Part shown: piece after piece, positions 1-8,472 of the stretch | Numbering within the stretch: position 1 is the stretch's first letter | Layout of the letters: each line of letters begins with the position of its first letter | Assembly (NCBI GenBank): GCA_009784665.1 | Contig: WRBH01000001.1 | Location: 71,267-123,268 of the forward strand | Source of the DNA: Bacillota bacterium | GTDB lineage: Bacteria; Bacillota; Clostridia; Christensenellales; UBA1242 | Length of the DNA: 52,002 bases | Direction: 5' to 3' | The notes under the pieces: model-generated | Database searches by the model: none | The model's input: only the letters and a program-made list of their open reading frames with translations | What the model was told of the DNA's origin: nothing | Translations under genes and position numbers: made by a program

Positions 1-35
1 CATAAATTACACTTTTCGTCAATACCCATGGTCAT

Positions 36-509
36 ATGCACAACATGGTTAAAGTTATTTTCGAGATGGATAGCCCATTCGTACTCAACAATGAAGTAAT
101 CGTTCGGGAATGCCCCGTCGAGGTGGATTGGTGGCGGGGACAACCCATGGTTGTGGATTTGCTGACAGAGCGATTTTTGTTGGATTTAGAGACAGATCCA
201 TATTCTATCCAGATTTCTGAGAAGCTGTTTCTTGTCCGCAAAAAACTCGACCTACAGGTCAGCCCCGATTCTCCTCTGCCCTTTTATTTCTTATCACTTG
301 TACAACAGGGGCAAATGGCAAAAGCACGAGATCTCTTATCATTTGATATAACAGAATCTGCATTGAGAGAGTTTTTCGGAGAGTTCGAAATTATTTTGAA
401 TAATTACCTGGAAGACGAGAAAGTTTTCTCGATTTTACCGAACGGAGAACGAGTAGCAAAAAATTTCCGATTTGATGTCGAGGGTATCAAAATCACAAAC
501 ATCTCCTGA
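36..509 (+). CDS. hypothetical protein (start may be Met at 45)
   Basis: Open frame with protein-like composition; no family recognised. Confidence 0.6.
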   Translation: MHNMVKVIFEMDSPFVLNNEVIVRECPVEVDWWRGQPMVVDLLTERFLLDLETDPYSIQISEKLFLVRKKLDLQVSPDSPLPFYFLSLVQQGQMAKARDLLSFDITESALREFFGEFEIILNNYLEDEKVFSILPNGERVAKNFRFDVEGIKITNIS

Positions 510-2007
510 GCCTTGTCTTTACCTCGTCTTCCCCAAGAATGTTTTGAATCTCCCAGAGATCGGGTGTGCTTTCACGGCCGGTGATGGATACCCGCACTGC
601 TTGGGTTAGATCTTTGACCTTGATTTCAATGCAAAGAGATTTGACCCACGCAAACCATTCCTCGCGTATTGAGAAAGTCTTGTAATTATCCAGATATACT
701 TTGACGATTGGATTTTTCCCCGTCTTTGGGGCAGTCACAAGGTAGTCAAACATTTCGGGTACTTCAGACCACTTAGCAATATCTTTACGAGGTTTTTGAG
801 TTTCGCGGTCAATTTCTAGTGCCAAGAGTATTTTGTCGTCAGTAATTCCAAATTCCGTGACCAGTTCTCTGATTTCCGACTTAGTCATTCTTGAAATTAC
901 CTCTCGCGATAGATAATCTAGCTTTTGCAAATCAAATAGGGGCGAGTTCGTTCCAATATTTTCGAACTTGAAATCGAATTCAGTGTAAGGGTTTGTTGGG
1001 TTGGCAATTCGCCACATTTCGTAATTTGTGTTAAACAAAGTCAGTATATATTCCTTGATTGAGGCTACTGGGTAACCCTGGGCAATAAACCAGTCGGTTG
1101 CGGCGAAGACATCTTTCCGTTTGCTGATTTTTCTTTTGTTTCCATTTTCCTGAACGCAGGTCACTGGGAAGTGTGCATAATGCCAAGACGGTTCATCACT
1201 GAATAAGGCTCGATGGAGTTGAATGTGCTCGGCTGTTGATGGTAGCCATTCCTCGCCACGAACTACATGGGAGGTACTCATCATAGTGTCATCTACAACA
1301 TGGGCAAAGTTATAAGGTGGAATTCCATCCTTTTTAAGAATTACAAAGTTGTTCTCCTGGTATGGCAGACTCATCTCGCCACGAATTAGATCTTGCCACG
1401 ATACGCGTGCTTGAGTTACATCAGACATAAATCGAAGGCACCATTTCATGCCAGATGAAAGTTTTTGTTTTGTATCATCAAGGCCGAGGCCTCTGCATAC
1501 TGCATATTCGTGCTTGTATCCTGGGGTTTCCTTTTTCGCAATTTGTTCTTCTCTGCTTTTCTCCAGATCCTCTGGGGTGCAAAAACATGGGTAAGCATGC
1601 CCCTGCCCTACCAATTGCTTGGCGAATGCATGATATATTTCTGTGCGTTCGGATTGCTTGCCCGCAAACTCGTCGAATTTGATGCCGAATTGGTCAAAGC
1701 CCCTCATCAGGTTTTCTGTTCCTCCCTCAACTTCACGCTTTTTGTCAGTGTCCTCGATCCTCAGAAAAAACACACCTTTGTGTGCATCAGCAAGCAAGCG
1801 ATTTACAAACGCCATGGCCAGGGACCCTATGTGCAAGCTGCCCGTTGGACTTGGGGCAATTCGAAACGCGATTCGTTTTGCGGGCAAACTTGGCGGGACT
1901 CCTGCATTTGGAAAAAGTAACTCGGCAAGGTCTTTCAGGGTTTTTTCAGAAAATGGGGGGGGGGTCAGGGTTTTTTCAGGGTTTTTATCAGTATTGTTTT
2001 TTTTCAT
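493..2007 (-). CDS. gltX: glutamyl-tRNA synthetase
   Basis: RIAPSPTGSLHIGSL class I signature and KISKRKD (KMSKS-like); start set at MKKNNTDKN because a -10-like TATATT lies 5 nt upstream. Confidence 0.93.
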   Translation of the reverse strand: MKKNNTDKNPEKTLTPPPFSEKTLKDLAELLFPNAGVPPSLPAKRIAFRIAPSPTGSLHIGSLAMAFVNRLLADAHKGVFFLRIEDTDKKREVEGGTENLMRGFDQFGIKFDEFAGKQSERTEIYHAFAKQLVGQGHAYPCFCTPEDLEKSREEQIAKKETPGYKHEYAVCRGLGLDDTKQKLSSGMKWCLRFMSDVTQARVSWQDLIRGEMSLPYQENNFVILKKDGIPPYNFAHVVDDTMMSTSHVVRGEEWLPSTAEHIQLHRALFSDEPSWHYAHFPVTCVQENGNKRKISKRKDVFAATDWFIAQGYPVASIKEYILTLFNTNYEMWRIANPTNPYTEFDFKFENIGTNSPLFDLQKLDYLSREVISRMTKSEIRELVTEFGITDDKILLALEIDRETQKPRKDIAKWSEVPEMFDYLVTAPKTGKNPIVKVYLDNYKTFSIREEWFAWVKSLCIEIKVKDLTQAVRVSITGRESTPDLWEIQNILGEDEVKTRLRRCL

Positions 2008-2057
2008 AATACAATATAGCACATCGAAAAATCCAAAATCAAGTTTTTGTGTCAGTT

Positions 2058-2357
2058 TTAAAGAGGTAGAGTTTCTTCGCGTAGTTTAGTGACTTGAGTT
2101 AGGGCTTCGTTGATAGCGGCGATAACCAAATCTTCCATCATTTCAACATCGTCGGGGTCGACAGCCTCGGGCTTGATTTTAAGGTTTAGTAATTCATATG
2201 CCCCGCTCATCTCTACCGAAACCATACCACCGCCAGACGATGCCTCGATTAGAGTTTCTGCCAAGTCTGCCTTGGCTTGCTCTAACTGCTTTTGCATAGC
2301 TTGCGCCTGTTTCATCATTTGCTGCATGTTTGCGGTACCTGCACCAGGGAACTTCAT
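2058..2357 (-). CDS. ybaB: YbaB/EbfC family nucleoid-associated protein
   Basis: MQQMMKQAQAMQKQLEQAKADLAET...ASSGGGMVSVEMSG; SD AGGAGG upstream. Confidence 0.92.
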   Translation of the reverse strand: MKFPGAGTANMQQMMKQAQAMQKQLEQAKADLAETLIEASSGGGMVSVEMSGAYELLNLKIKPEAVDPDDVEMMEDLVIAAINEALTQVTKLREETLPL

Positions 2358-2402
2358 AATTAACCTCCTATATCCCTATAAGGGTACCAGAATCGGGCAG
2401 TA

Positions 2403-2431
2403 TTGACAAGTCAAAGAATTTGAGGTATAAT
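2403..2431 (+). promoter_or_regulatory. consensus sigma70 promoter TTGACA-17-TATAAT for the 2438 gene
   Basis: ttgaca 2403-2408, tataat 2426-2431; ATG at 2438, 6 nt after the -10. Confidence 0.85.
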
Positions 2432-2437
2432 CCTTTC

Positions 2438-2740
2438 ATGGAAAATATAGAAAATGTTGACGAATACCTCCTTGCCCACGCAGACCAGTTTGCCAGTGTC
2501 GGTTTGGACATTAACAGAGCTCTCGAGCTTAATCATCTTATCCAGCACCAGTATATGTTGCACAGAATATCAGGAGAGATGCTTAAGAATAATACGGCTG
2601 AGCTCACAACAATGATTGAACAAGCAATGACGCGTGCTGTAACAAAAGACTTCATCCATGAAGACGAAGAATCCGAGAAGCTAAGAGAGTTTGCATTCAA
2701 AAACCATCCATTTTTTGAACAAGTCAAATCCTACCTTTAA
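2438..2740 (+). CDS. hypothetical protein (MENIENVDEY...), probably leaderless
   Basis: ORF-track start 2420 lies between -35 and -10; ATG 2438 matches the expected TSS. Confidence 0.65.
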   Translation: MENIENVDEYLLAHADQFASVGLDINRALELNHLIQHQYMLHRISGEMLKNNTAELTTMIEQAMTRAVTKDFIHEDEESEKLREFAFKNHPFFEQVKSYL

Positions 2741-3044
2741 CCGATAATTTCTCGCCGAATATTTTGCGTAAATATTCAGTTTTAGGATTTTTTATCGCAT
2801 TTTTTTTAGGGGGCTGGATTTCAATTTCAGGGGGGAGTTTTCTTTTGTGTTTTTGTAACATATCATAAGCGGTTTGATCTTTCGCGAACACTAGGATTTG
2901 TTCTTTGTCAAAGTATGTATCTACTTGATTAGCAAGCAGGTTGTATAACATATAGTCCTTTTTCTCCCGCAGCCTCTTGGTAAGATTACCATATACCGCG
3001 TGCAGATCAGGAGCCATTGATATTATATCGAACTCTTCTTCCAT
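2724..3044 (-). CDS. small protein; possible detached DnaX C-terminal-type domain
   Basis: SD AAAGGAG upstream; LHAVYGNLTKRLREKKDYMLYNLLANQVDTYFDKEQILVFAKDQTAYDML resembles the DnaX C-terminal pattern by eye. Confidence 0.6.
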   Translation of the reverse strand: MEEEFDIISMAPDLHAVYGNLTKRLREKKDYMLYNLLANQVDTYFDKEQILVFAKDQTAYDMLQKHKRKLPPEIEIQPPKKNAIKNPKTEYLRKIFGEKLSVKGRI

Positions 3045-3442
3045 GTCAGCTCCTTTATTTGTTTTCTTAAATTGGCCACAGGCAGAAACAAGTCAGGGGG
3101 AAAATCCCCCCATCTGTGCCACTCCCAACCCTCGCATTTATGGGGCTCTTTGGTTTCAACAACACCACTGTCTAGTTGAGCGGTCAGGGATATCGTAACA
3201 TAATGCCTGCCAATGCTTTCAAAAAGATCATTGGTTACGCCTGCGACCGAAATATTTTTCAGGGTTATGCCTGCCTCCTCCATTGCCTCGCGTTTGGCAC
3301 ATTCCTCAAAATTCTCACCATATTCTAAATGTCCGCCCGGCGGAGCGTATTCACCATCTCCATGAGCATTTTTCCTTTTTCCTAATAAAATCTCGTCCTT
3401 GTCATTAAATATATAAACAGCTATCCCTATTCTTTGTATCAT
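3023..3442 (-). CDS. NUDIX hydrolase
   Basis: GGHLEYGENFEECAKREAMEEAGI Nudix box; SD GGAGGG; start overlaps the upstream stop (TAATG). Confidence 0.9.
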   Translation of the reverse strand: MIQRIGIAVYIFNDKDEILLGKRKNAHGDGEYAPPGGHLEYGENFEECAKREAMEEAGITLKNISVAGVTNDLFESIGRHYVTISLTAQLDSGVVETKEPHKCEGWEWHRWGDFPPDLFLPVANLRKQIKELTWKKSSI

Positions 3443-3849
3443 TAAACCCTCCACGATACAACGGTGGCTACTGCCCTTGCACTTGTGAAATTTAGGCGGA
3501 CAGAAATTCGGCCTGCCTCGAATTCATCAAGGTCAACCCGCTGTGGCACAAGAAATCCACTTGTTATGTCAAGGGCCTTTCTTGTATCGCCCTGCGTGAT
3601 TACAAGCTCAACTTCACCCTGTGTATTGAAGCTGGATACCATAAACATATCAAGGCCTGCTTGTGTAATATTAAATGTTCGAGTCAGCCTGCCGTTGACA
3701 CTTGCCGCGGTTATTGTCCAAACCCCGTTGCTCTCGTTGTGGTTTAGGTTACTGGAACTGCCGGAAAATGATGTAGTATAACATCCCGTCAATATAAGAA
3801 CGGGAACAGTTAATACCAAAGCAAACGCTGCAAAAAATAATTTTTTCAT
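3442..3849 (-). CDS. lipoprotein, hypothetical
   Basis: MKKLFFAAFALVLTVPVLILTGC lipobox. Confidence 0.7.
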   Translation of the reverse strand: MKKLFFAAFALVLTVPVLILTGCYTTSFSGSSSNLNHNESNGVWTITAASVNGRLTRTFNITQAGLDMFMVSSFNTQGEVELVITQGDTRKALDITSGFLVPQRVDLDEFEAGRISVRLNFTSARAVATVVSWRV

Positions 3850-3852
3850 ATT

Positions 3853-4797
3853 CTATTGTAACGCAAGAATGCATGCTCCGTCAAACATTGATTGCGGGTT
3901 CAGGGCAGTTTTTATTGCCATCTCCAGCTCTGCAAATACTTTATAGGTATCCAATATTTGCTTACTTGGATTCTGGAGAAACCTTGTCTTTATCATCTTC
4001 TGGATATCAACGATCACCGTATTAAGTGTAACAGAGGACGAAGCAATGGTCTTTAATGTCTTGTCCAAAGTTTTTGTATCTCTGGTAAATATAGCGTCAA
4101 GCAGACTCTCAAGCAGCTTGATATCCAACTTGCCTAACACAGCTACCACATCGATCTCGCTTGGATTTTGGGAATATGCAATTACAGCCTCTGCGGTGGA
4201 TAGGGCGTCCCTGACCGAACCGTTTCCCGCCTCAGAGATCAGCCTAATAGCCTCTGGCGTTGCAATAACCCCTTCCTTTTTAAATATGGAAGTCAATTGT
4301 TTGACCAGCAACTCCACCGGCACAGGCCGCACATCAAACCTAAGAACACGAGATAGAATAGTTTTTGGCAACTTGTTCGGTTCAGTTGTAGCCAAAATAA
4401 AGATTACATGAGGCAAAGGCTCCTCTAGGGTTTTTAAGAACGCGTTGAAAGAGCTGTTAGAAAACATGTGAACTTCGTCGATGATATAGACCTTGTATTT
4501 GGAATAAGTTGGTGGATATTTCGTTTTTTCGATTAAATCTCGAACATCTTCGACCCTGTTATTAGACGCAGCATCAATTTCGATTATATCAATACCATCC
4601 GCAAGTGGGTTATCGCCTGTTACCAATCGTGCAAAAATTTTGGCGATACTTGTTTTTCCTGTTCCTCGCGTTCCGCATAATAGATAAGCATGGCTAATCC
4701 CACCAGCTTTGATTTGGTTTTGTAGAGTTCTGACTATATGGTCTTGGCCAATGACTTCTGTAAATTTTTTCGGACGATATTTTCGATAAAGTGACAT
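3853..4797 (-). CDS. dnaX: DNA polymerase III gamma/tau subunit, short form
   Basis: MSLYRKYRPKKFTEVIGQDHI, GTRGTGKTSIAK, YIIDEVHM, LEEP, LSRVLRFD; 314 aa. Confidence 0.9.
   Translation of the reverse strand: MSLYRKYRPKKFTEVIGQDHIVRTLQNQIKAGGISHAYLLCGTRGTGKTSIAKIFARLVTGDNPLADGIDIIEIDAASNNRVEDVRDLIEKTKYPPTYSKYKVYIIDEVHMFSNSSFNAFLKTLEEPLPHVIFILATTEPNKLPKTILSRVLRFDVRPVPVELLVKQLTSIFKKEGVIATPEAIRLISEAGNGSVRDALSTAEAVIAYSQNPSEIDVVAVLGKLDIKLLESLLDAIFTRDTKTLDKTLKTIASSSVTLNTVIVDIQKMIKTRFLQNPSKQILDTYKVFAELEMAIKTALNPQSMFDGACILALQ
3855..3884 (-). promoter_or_regulatory. promoter TTGACG-18-TACAAT, 5 nt from the start of the 3849 gene
   Basis: Read on minus strand; lies within the 3' end of dnaX. Confidence 0.7.
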
Positions 4798-4798
4798 G

Positions 4799-4969
4799 CT
4801 ACCAGTTTACCCTAGTAAACATGATTATGGCAAACAGAACAAAGACAATTGCCGCATCAAACACTGCCCGGCGGGGCAAGGATTTGTAAACCCAGAACGC
4901 AATTACGCAAACTATGAGCACCAGCTTTATTACGAATAGTGCCAATGCCTGCGACAAAATAAAAGCCAC
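4799..4969 (-). CDS. small two-helix membrane protein (56 aa, GTG start), absent from ORF track
   Basis: GTG-AFILSQALALFVIKLVLIVCVIAFWVYKSLPRRAVFDAAIVFVLFAIIMFTRVNW*; TATATT 5 nt before GTG; ends just before dnaX. Confidence 0.5.
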   Translation of the reverse strand: MAFILSQALALFVIKLVLIVCVIAFWVYKSLPRRAVFDAAIVFVLFAIIMFTRVNW

Positions 4970-4989
4970 GACTAAATATATTCGCGGCT
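4957..4989 (-). terminator. candidate rho-independent terminator after the 5015 gene
   Basis: AGCCGCGA-loop-TCGTGGCT followed by TTTATTTT on minus strand. Confidence 0.5.
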
Positions 4990-5014
4990 CTTGTTTCGTT
5001 ATTCAAGTTGTTAT

Positions 5015-5323
5015 TTAAATTGCTGCTTCTTGCTGGGTGAAGAATTCTAATGCACCTGCTTGCTCTTCAGTAGTTAATTCTGTTTCGAATGGGCTTGGTG
5101 TAAAGTTTGCCACAAGCATCGCGTTTTTGTGTGTCGCTGTAGCATTTTTCCTTTTCTCTACTCTTTTAAGGAAAGCGTCTGTCCCTTTTTCCCTATTTTG
5201 TTCGAATTTGCCTACTTTGGTCTCTGGCTTTGTACCAGTTCCCAGTGCCTGCTGTATTCCCTGAACCATCATTTCCTCGCCGACTTGCTCAAAGAAGTCC
5301 GCGTGTTGTACACTTTCCATCAT
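5015..5323 (-). CDS. hypothetical 102 aa protein
   Basis: SD TAAGGAGG and consensus promoter upstream; ATGATG start. Confidence 0.65.
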   Translation of the reverse strand: MMESVQHADFFEQVGEEMMVQGIQQALGTGTKPETKVGKFEQNREKGTDAFLKRVEKRKNATATHKNAMLVANFTPSPFETELTTEEQAGALEFFTQQEAAI

Positions 5324-5356
5324 TATTTCCTCCTTAAAGATTTTTAGAATACCCGT

Positions 5357-5385
5357 ATTATACAGACATAGAACCTTATTGTCAA
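5357..5385 (-). promoter_or_regulatory. consensus promoter TTGACA-17-TATAAT
   Basis: attata 5357-5362 and tgtcaa 5380-5385 on plus strand. Confidence 0.85.
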
Positions 5386-5419
5386 TACCCCTTTTTATAG
5401 TGAATATTATGAACGGTCG

Positions 5420-5668
5420 TTATTTAAACATGTTCTTAAGCGAGAACTTTCGAGCGTGGGATTTTGTATATCGAATTGAATCAATTTGGCCCGTAATGTC
5501 AAGTAAGCCCTCGGAAATCGACAGATTTTGCACCGACAGGTTTTGGCCTGTTATTATTATCATTGTGCCATCTAGATGGGCGACAACCTGATGAGGTTCG
5601 GTTGTGCGGATTTTTTTTATGCCTGATAACGACAATTCCGCACGATTTGTTAAAGATAGTGTCTGCAT
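5420..5668 (-). CDS. YabP/YqfC-like sporulation family protein
   Basis: LSLTNRAELSLSGIKKIRTTEPHQVVAHLDGTMIIITGQNLSVQNLSISEGLLDITGQIDSIRYTK fits YabP pattern; start at MQTLSL. Confidence 0.6.
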   Translation of the reverse strand: MQTLSLTNRAELSLSGIKKIRTTEPHQVVAHLDGTMIIITGQNLSVQNLSISEGLLDITGQIDSIRYTKSHARKFSLKNMFK

Positions 5669-5700
5669 GTGATTATATATGTTTATCGCACCTTTGATTG

Positions 5701-6810
5701 TCAATAACCGCCGAAAACGCCCATAAAGTATAATGCGGTGGCAGTTCCAGCAACAACCGCCAAGATGCCCAGAACGACTGCGGCTATTTTTGCACCAGAT
5801 TTTGGGTAACGACCGACAACCTTGCCTGATTCACCATTTATATAAAATTGATATGTTTTGTCCTTGTATCTGTAATTATTTATATAAATCGGCAACATAA
5901 CATAGTTAAATCTCCTGTCAAGATATTGAGTATTAACATGTAACGACCCAACACGATCTGCCCGATATTTGCGAACAATCATGTTGCTAATGTCTCTCCG
6001 TACAAAGTTCGCGAATTCTTGGAAACATTGATCGAGCGTTTTGCTGTAGTGTTCGGCCACAATCCCACTCAGGAATTCTTGGCGATAGACCTTTAGCTGG
6101 GTCATATTAAATGGGCGAATTCTGTTGAAGTTTACCGGTGCGATACGCTCGCCCGCCTGGAAGAGTTGGTCGAGGTATTCTTTATGCATTGTTCCTCTGA
6201 CACGAAACCATCGTGTTTCGGTAACAGTCCGTGTATTTTGCCCCGAACCCACAGTTCTGGTAACAGTCCTCCCTAGAGTACCATTATAGTTGTTTTGTGT
6301 TCTTGAACTGAAGCTCCAAACCGGTGTATAGATTTTTGTAAACTCTTTGGAAACATTTGTCCGCTTTAGAGACCCTGGAGCAAAAAATCGCTTCTTTAAC
6401 CATTGCTTGAAATTCGCCTCTGCCGTTTGTTCAGTAATCCTGAATGGAATCACACTATCGGGCTGTATACCAGGCAGCTCATTAATCTCCCTCACTTGGG
6501 CAGAGCCACAGAAGGCACACTTTCTTGCTATTTCTTTCTTTTCGACGGATTCTTTGGCACCACAGTTTTCACAAGAGAAAACTTTTGCTTCGGTCCACTT
6601 CTTCTGACTTTTCATCATTTCGTCAGTAATTTGACGCCTTTGTACCCGCTCGCCATCTTCTAGATCTCTGGTTGCCCCACAGTGACGACATCGCAATCCT
6701 CCGCTCTCTATATCAAAAAACATTCCCGCACCACAGCCTGGGCACTTGTTTTGGATTGTTGCGACCTCTTGCTCAGTCATTACTTCTTCATGGTGAGTAT
6801 CTTGATTCAT
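5701..6810 (-). CDS. TFIIB-type zinc ribbon membrane protein
   Basis: CPGCGAGMFFDIESGGLRCRHCG and CENCGAKESVEKKEIARKCAFCG zinc ribbons; C-terminal TM. Confidence 0.75.
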   Translation of the reverse strand: MNQDTHHEEVMTEQEVATIQNKCPGCGAGMFFDIESGGLRCRHCGATRDLEDGERVQRRQITDEMMKSQKKWTEAKVFSCENCGAKESVEKKEIARKCAFCGSAQVREINELPGIQPDSVIPFRITEQTAEANFKQWLKKRFFAPGSLKRTNVSKEFTKIYTPVWSFSSRTQNNYNGTLGRTVTRTVGSGQNTRTVTETRWFRVRGTMHKEYLDQLFQAGERIAPVNFNRIRPFNMTQLKVYRQEFLSGIVAEHYSKTLDQCFQEFANFVRRDISNMIVRKYRADRVGSLHVNTQYLDRRFNYVMLPIYINNYRYKDKTYQFYINGESGKVVGRYPKSGAKIAAVVLGILAVVAGTATALYFMGVFGGY

Positions 6811-6829
6811 ATGTTGATGATAGCACTTG

Positions 6830-6858
6830 TTGACAATCTTGGCAAACTGTATTACTAT
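6830..6858 (+). promoter_or_regulatory. promoter TTGACA-17-TACTAT, 5 nt from ATG 6864
   Basis: Direct reading. Confidence 0.75.
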
Positions 6859-6863
6859 CCATT

Positions 6864-7439
6864 ATGGATAATCAGATTAAAATTGTTGTCATAGAGGGCC
6901 CCAGTGGGGCGGGTAAAGATACATTGATACGCCAGCTTATCGAATTGCATCCCGATACTTATGTTAAAATGCCGTCAATAACTGACAGACCAATGAGAAA
7001 AGATGAAACCCAGGGCAACCCTTATTTTCATGTAACTAAAGAGGAGTTTGAGGCAAAAATTAAGTCAGGTGAGGTATTCGAGTACACAGTTTCTTCACGA
7101 GATGGAAGATATCGTGGGATGAACAAAAAGATAATTGATGATATTCTGGCGACAGATAAAATTCAAATTAAGGACTGTGATTGGGTTGGGATAGAAGCAC
7201 TCCGACGGATATATCCAGGAAAGGTATTGGCTATATGCTTGCATGTCCCGAAAGAAGAAATCGCAAAACGATTGTTAGAGCGTGGAGGCGACCCTAAGGA
7301 TATAGAAAACCGCCTGAATGATTACGACGAGTACGCACAAAAGATAGCCAAATACTGTGACATAATCATCGATAATATTAAGCTGTCCGATTGTGCCCGT
7401 TCGATTCACAACATAATTACTTATAACTATATTTCATAA
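6864..7439 (+). CDS. guanylate kinase-like P-loop protein
   Basis: IVVIEGPSGAGKDTLIRQL; TDRPMRKDETQGNPYFHVTKEEFEAKIKSGEVFEY. Confidence 0.75.
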   Translation: MDNQIKIVVIEGPSGAGKDTLIRQLIELHPDTYVKMPSITDRPMRKDETQGNPYFHVTKEEFEAKIKSGEVFEYTVSSRDGRYRGMNKKIIDDILATDKIQIKDCDWVGIEALRRIYPGKVLAICLHVPKEEIAKRLLERGGDPKDIENRLNDYDEYAQKIAKYCDIIIDNIKLSDCARSIHNIITYNYIS

Positions 7440-8414
7440 TTACCTGTCCAGTTGTCCTTCTATGTCTGCGATGATGGCATCATCCTTTGCTATTATTCTT
7501 GAAGCTTTTTTCTCGGCTCCTGTTTCTTTGAACTGGACAAATGCATTTTTAATTGCCTCAACTTTTGCCGTGAAACTCGCCGAAGCACTTTGACCTAGGC
7601 TCTCCACCATCTCTTTGAGGGTTTTTTTCGAAAGATTAATTGCTTGTTCAACTTTTTCATTTGATTGTTCCAGGTAGGTACTTGCGTTTGTTACTGCTCC
7701 CTCTTTTTCGGCTATTTTCCCGGATATCTCTCCAGTTTTCTCGCTAGCCGTTTCTACTTCTTTCTCTGCCTTAAGTATTTCTTGAGTTGTTACTTGTGTT
7801 GCTTTTGCAATAGCGATTAGGTGTGTTGTTCTCGCGTTGATTGCCTGCAAATCTTCTATCGACGCATCTTCACTTGTCAGAGTTCCTTCTTGGCCTTTCA
7901 AGGCATCCCTTAAATCTCCTGCTGCCATTTTCTGAGAATCTAACCTAGACTTGTGCACGGCCTCCTTTCCTGCGGCTTTGCCAAGTTTTTTTTCACTGAG
8001 CTTCAACTGTGGGTTCAATATCAAACCAGACAAAAGTTCGTCTATCTTCGCATAGAACTTGGCCAGCTTTGCTGACACATTTCCACCTAGGCCTGTGGAA
8101 AGCTCTTTTCCTGCGGCAAACATTTCTGTGGTCGCATCAGCTACATTTTCTTTGCAGGTTACCGAGGTTTGAACACATTCACCGTAATTTAATGCGGAAG
8201 TCTTCTTTGCTTCTTTTGCTGCGTCAAGCTTTCCCGAGGCCTCTCCTCGTTCAACATACACTTCGTCAAGCTTTTCTCTGAGGGCTACCTCTTCGGTGCC
8301 TTGCTCGAGTGCTGCCATTGTTTTCTCCAGCAATTCAAGTAACTGTTTATTTTCTTTGATCTTGTCAGCACATTTCGCCCTATTCAGCACCTCTTTGTTT
8401 TTCATATCGCTCAT
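7440..8414 (-). CDS. coiled-coil protein A (paralog of 8473 gene)
   Basis: Extended heptad-like composition; shares NxSAKxAKFxAxID...GEKKLGK-like blocks and xIAKDDAxxxxxEGxxD tail with the next gene; SD AAAGGAGG. Confidence 0.75.
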   Translation of the reverse strand: MSDMKNKEVLNRAKCADKIKENKQLLELLEKTMAALEQGTEEVALREKLDEVYVERGEASGKLDAAKEAKKTSALNYGECVQTSVTCKENVADATTEMFAAGKELSTGLGGNVSAKLAKFYAKIDELLSGLILNPQLKLSEKKLGKAAGKEAVHKSRLDSQKMAAGDLRDALKGQEGTLTSEDASIEDLQAINARTTHLIAIAKATQVTTQEILKAEKEVETASEKTGEISGKIAEKEGAVTNASTYLEQSNEKVEQAINLSKKTLKEMVESLGQSASASFTAKVEAIKNAFVQFKETGAEKKASRIIAKDDAIIADIEGQLDR

Positions 8415-8472
8415 AACTACCTCCTTTATTCAAATAATAGTATAAAGTCTAGTTATTGTCAATTACATTTAA

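Noticed and set aside
1465-1920. Plus-strand ORFs opposite gltX (1455-1682, 1465-1920, 1643-2089)
   Set aside because: Shadow ORFs antisense to a confident gltX; no RBS and non-protein-like composition
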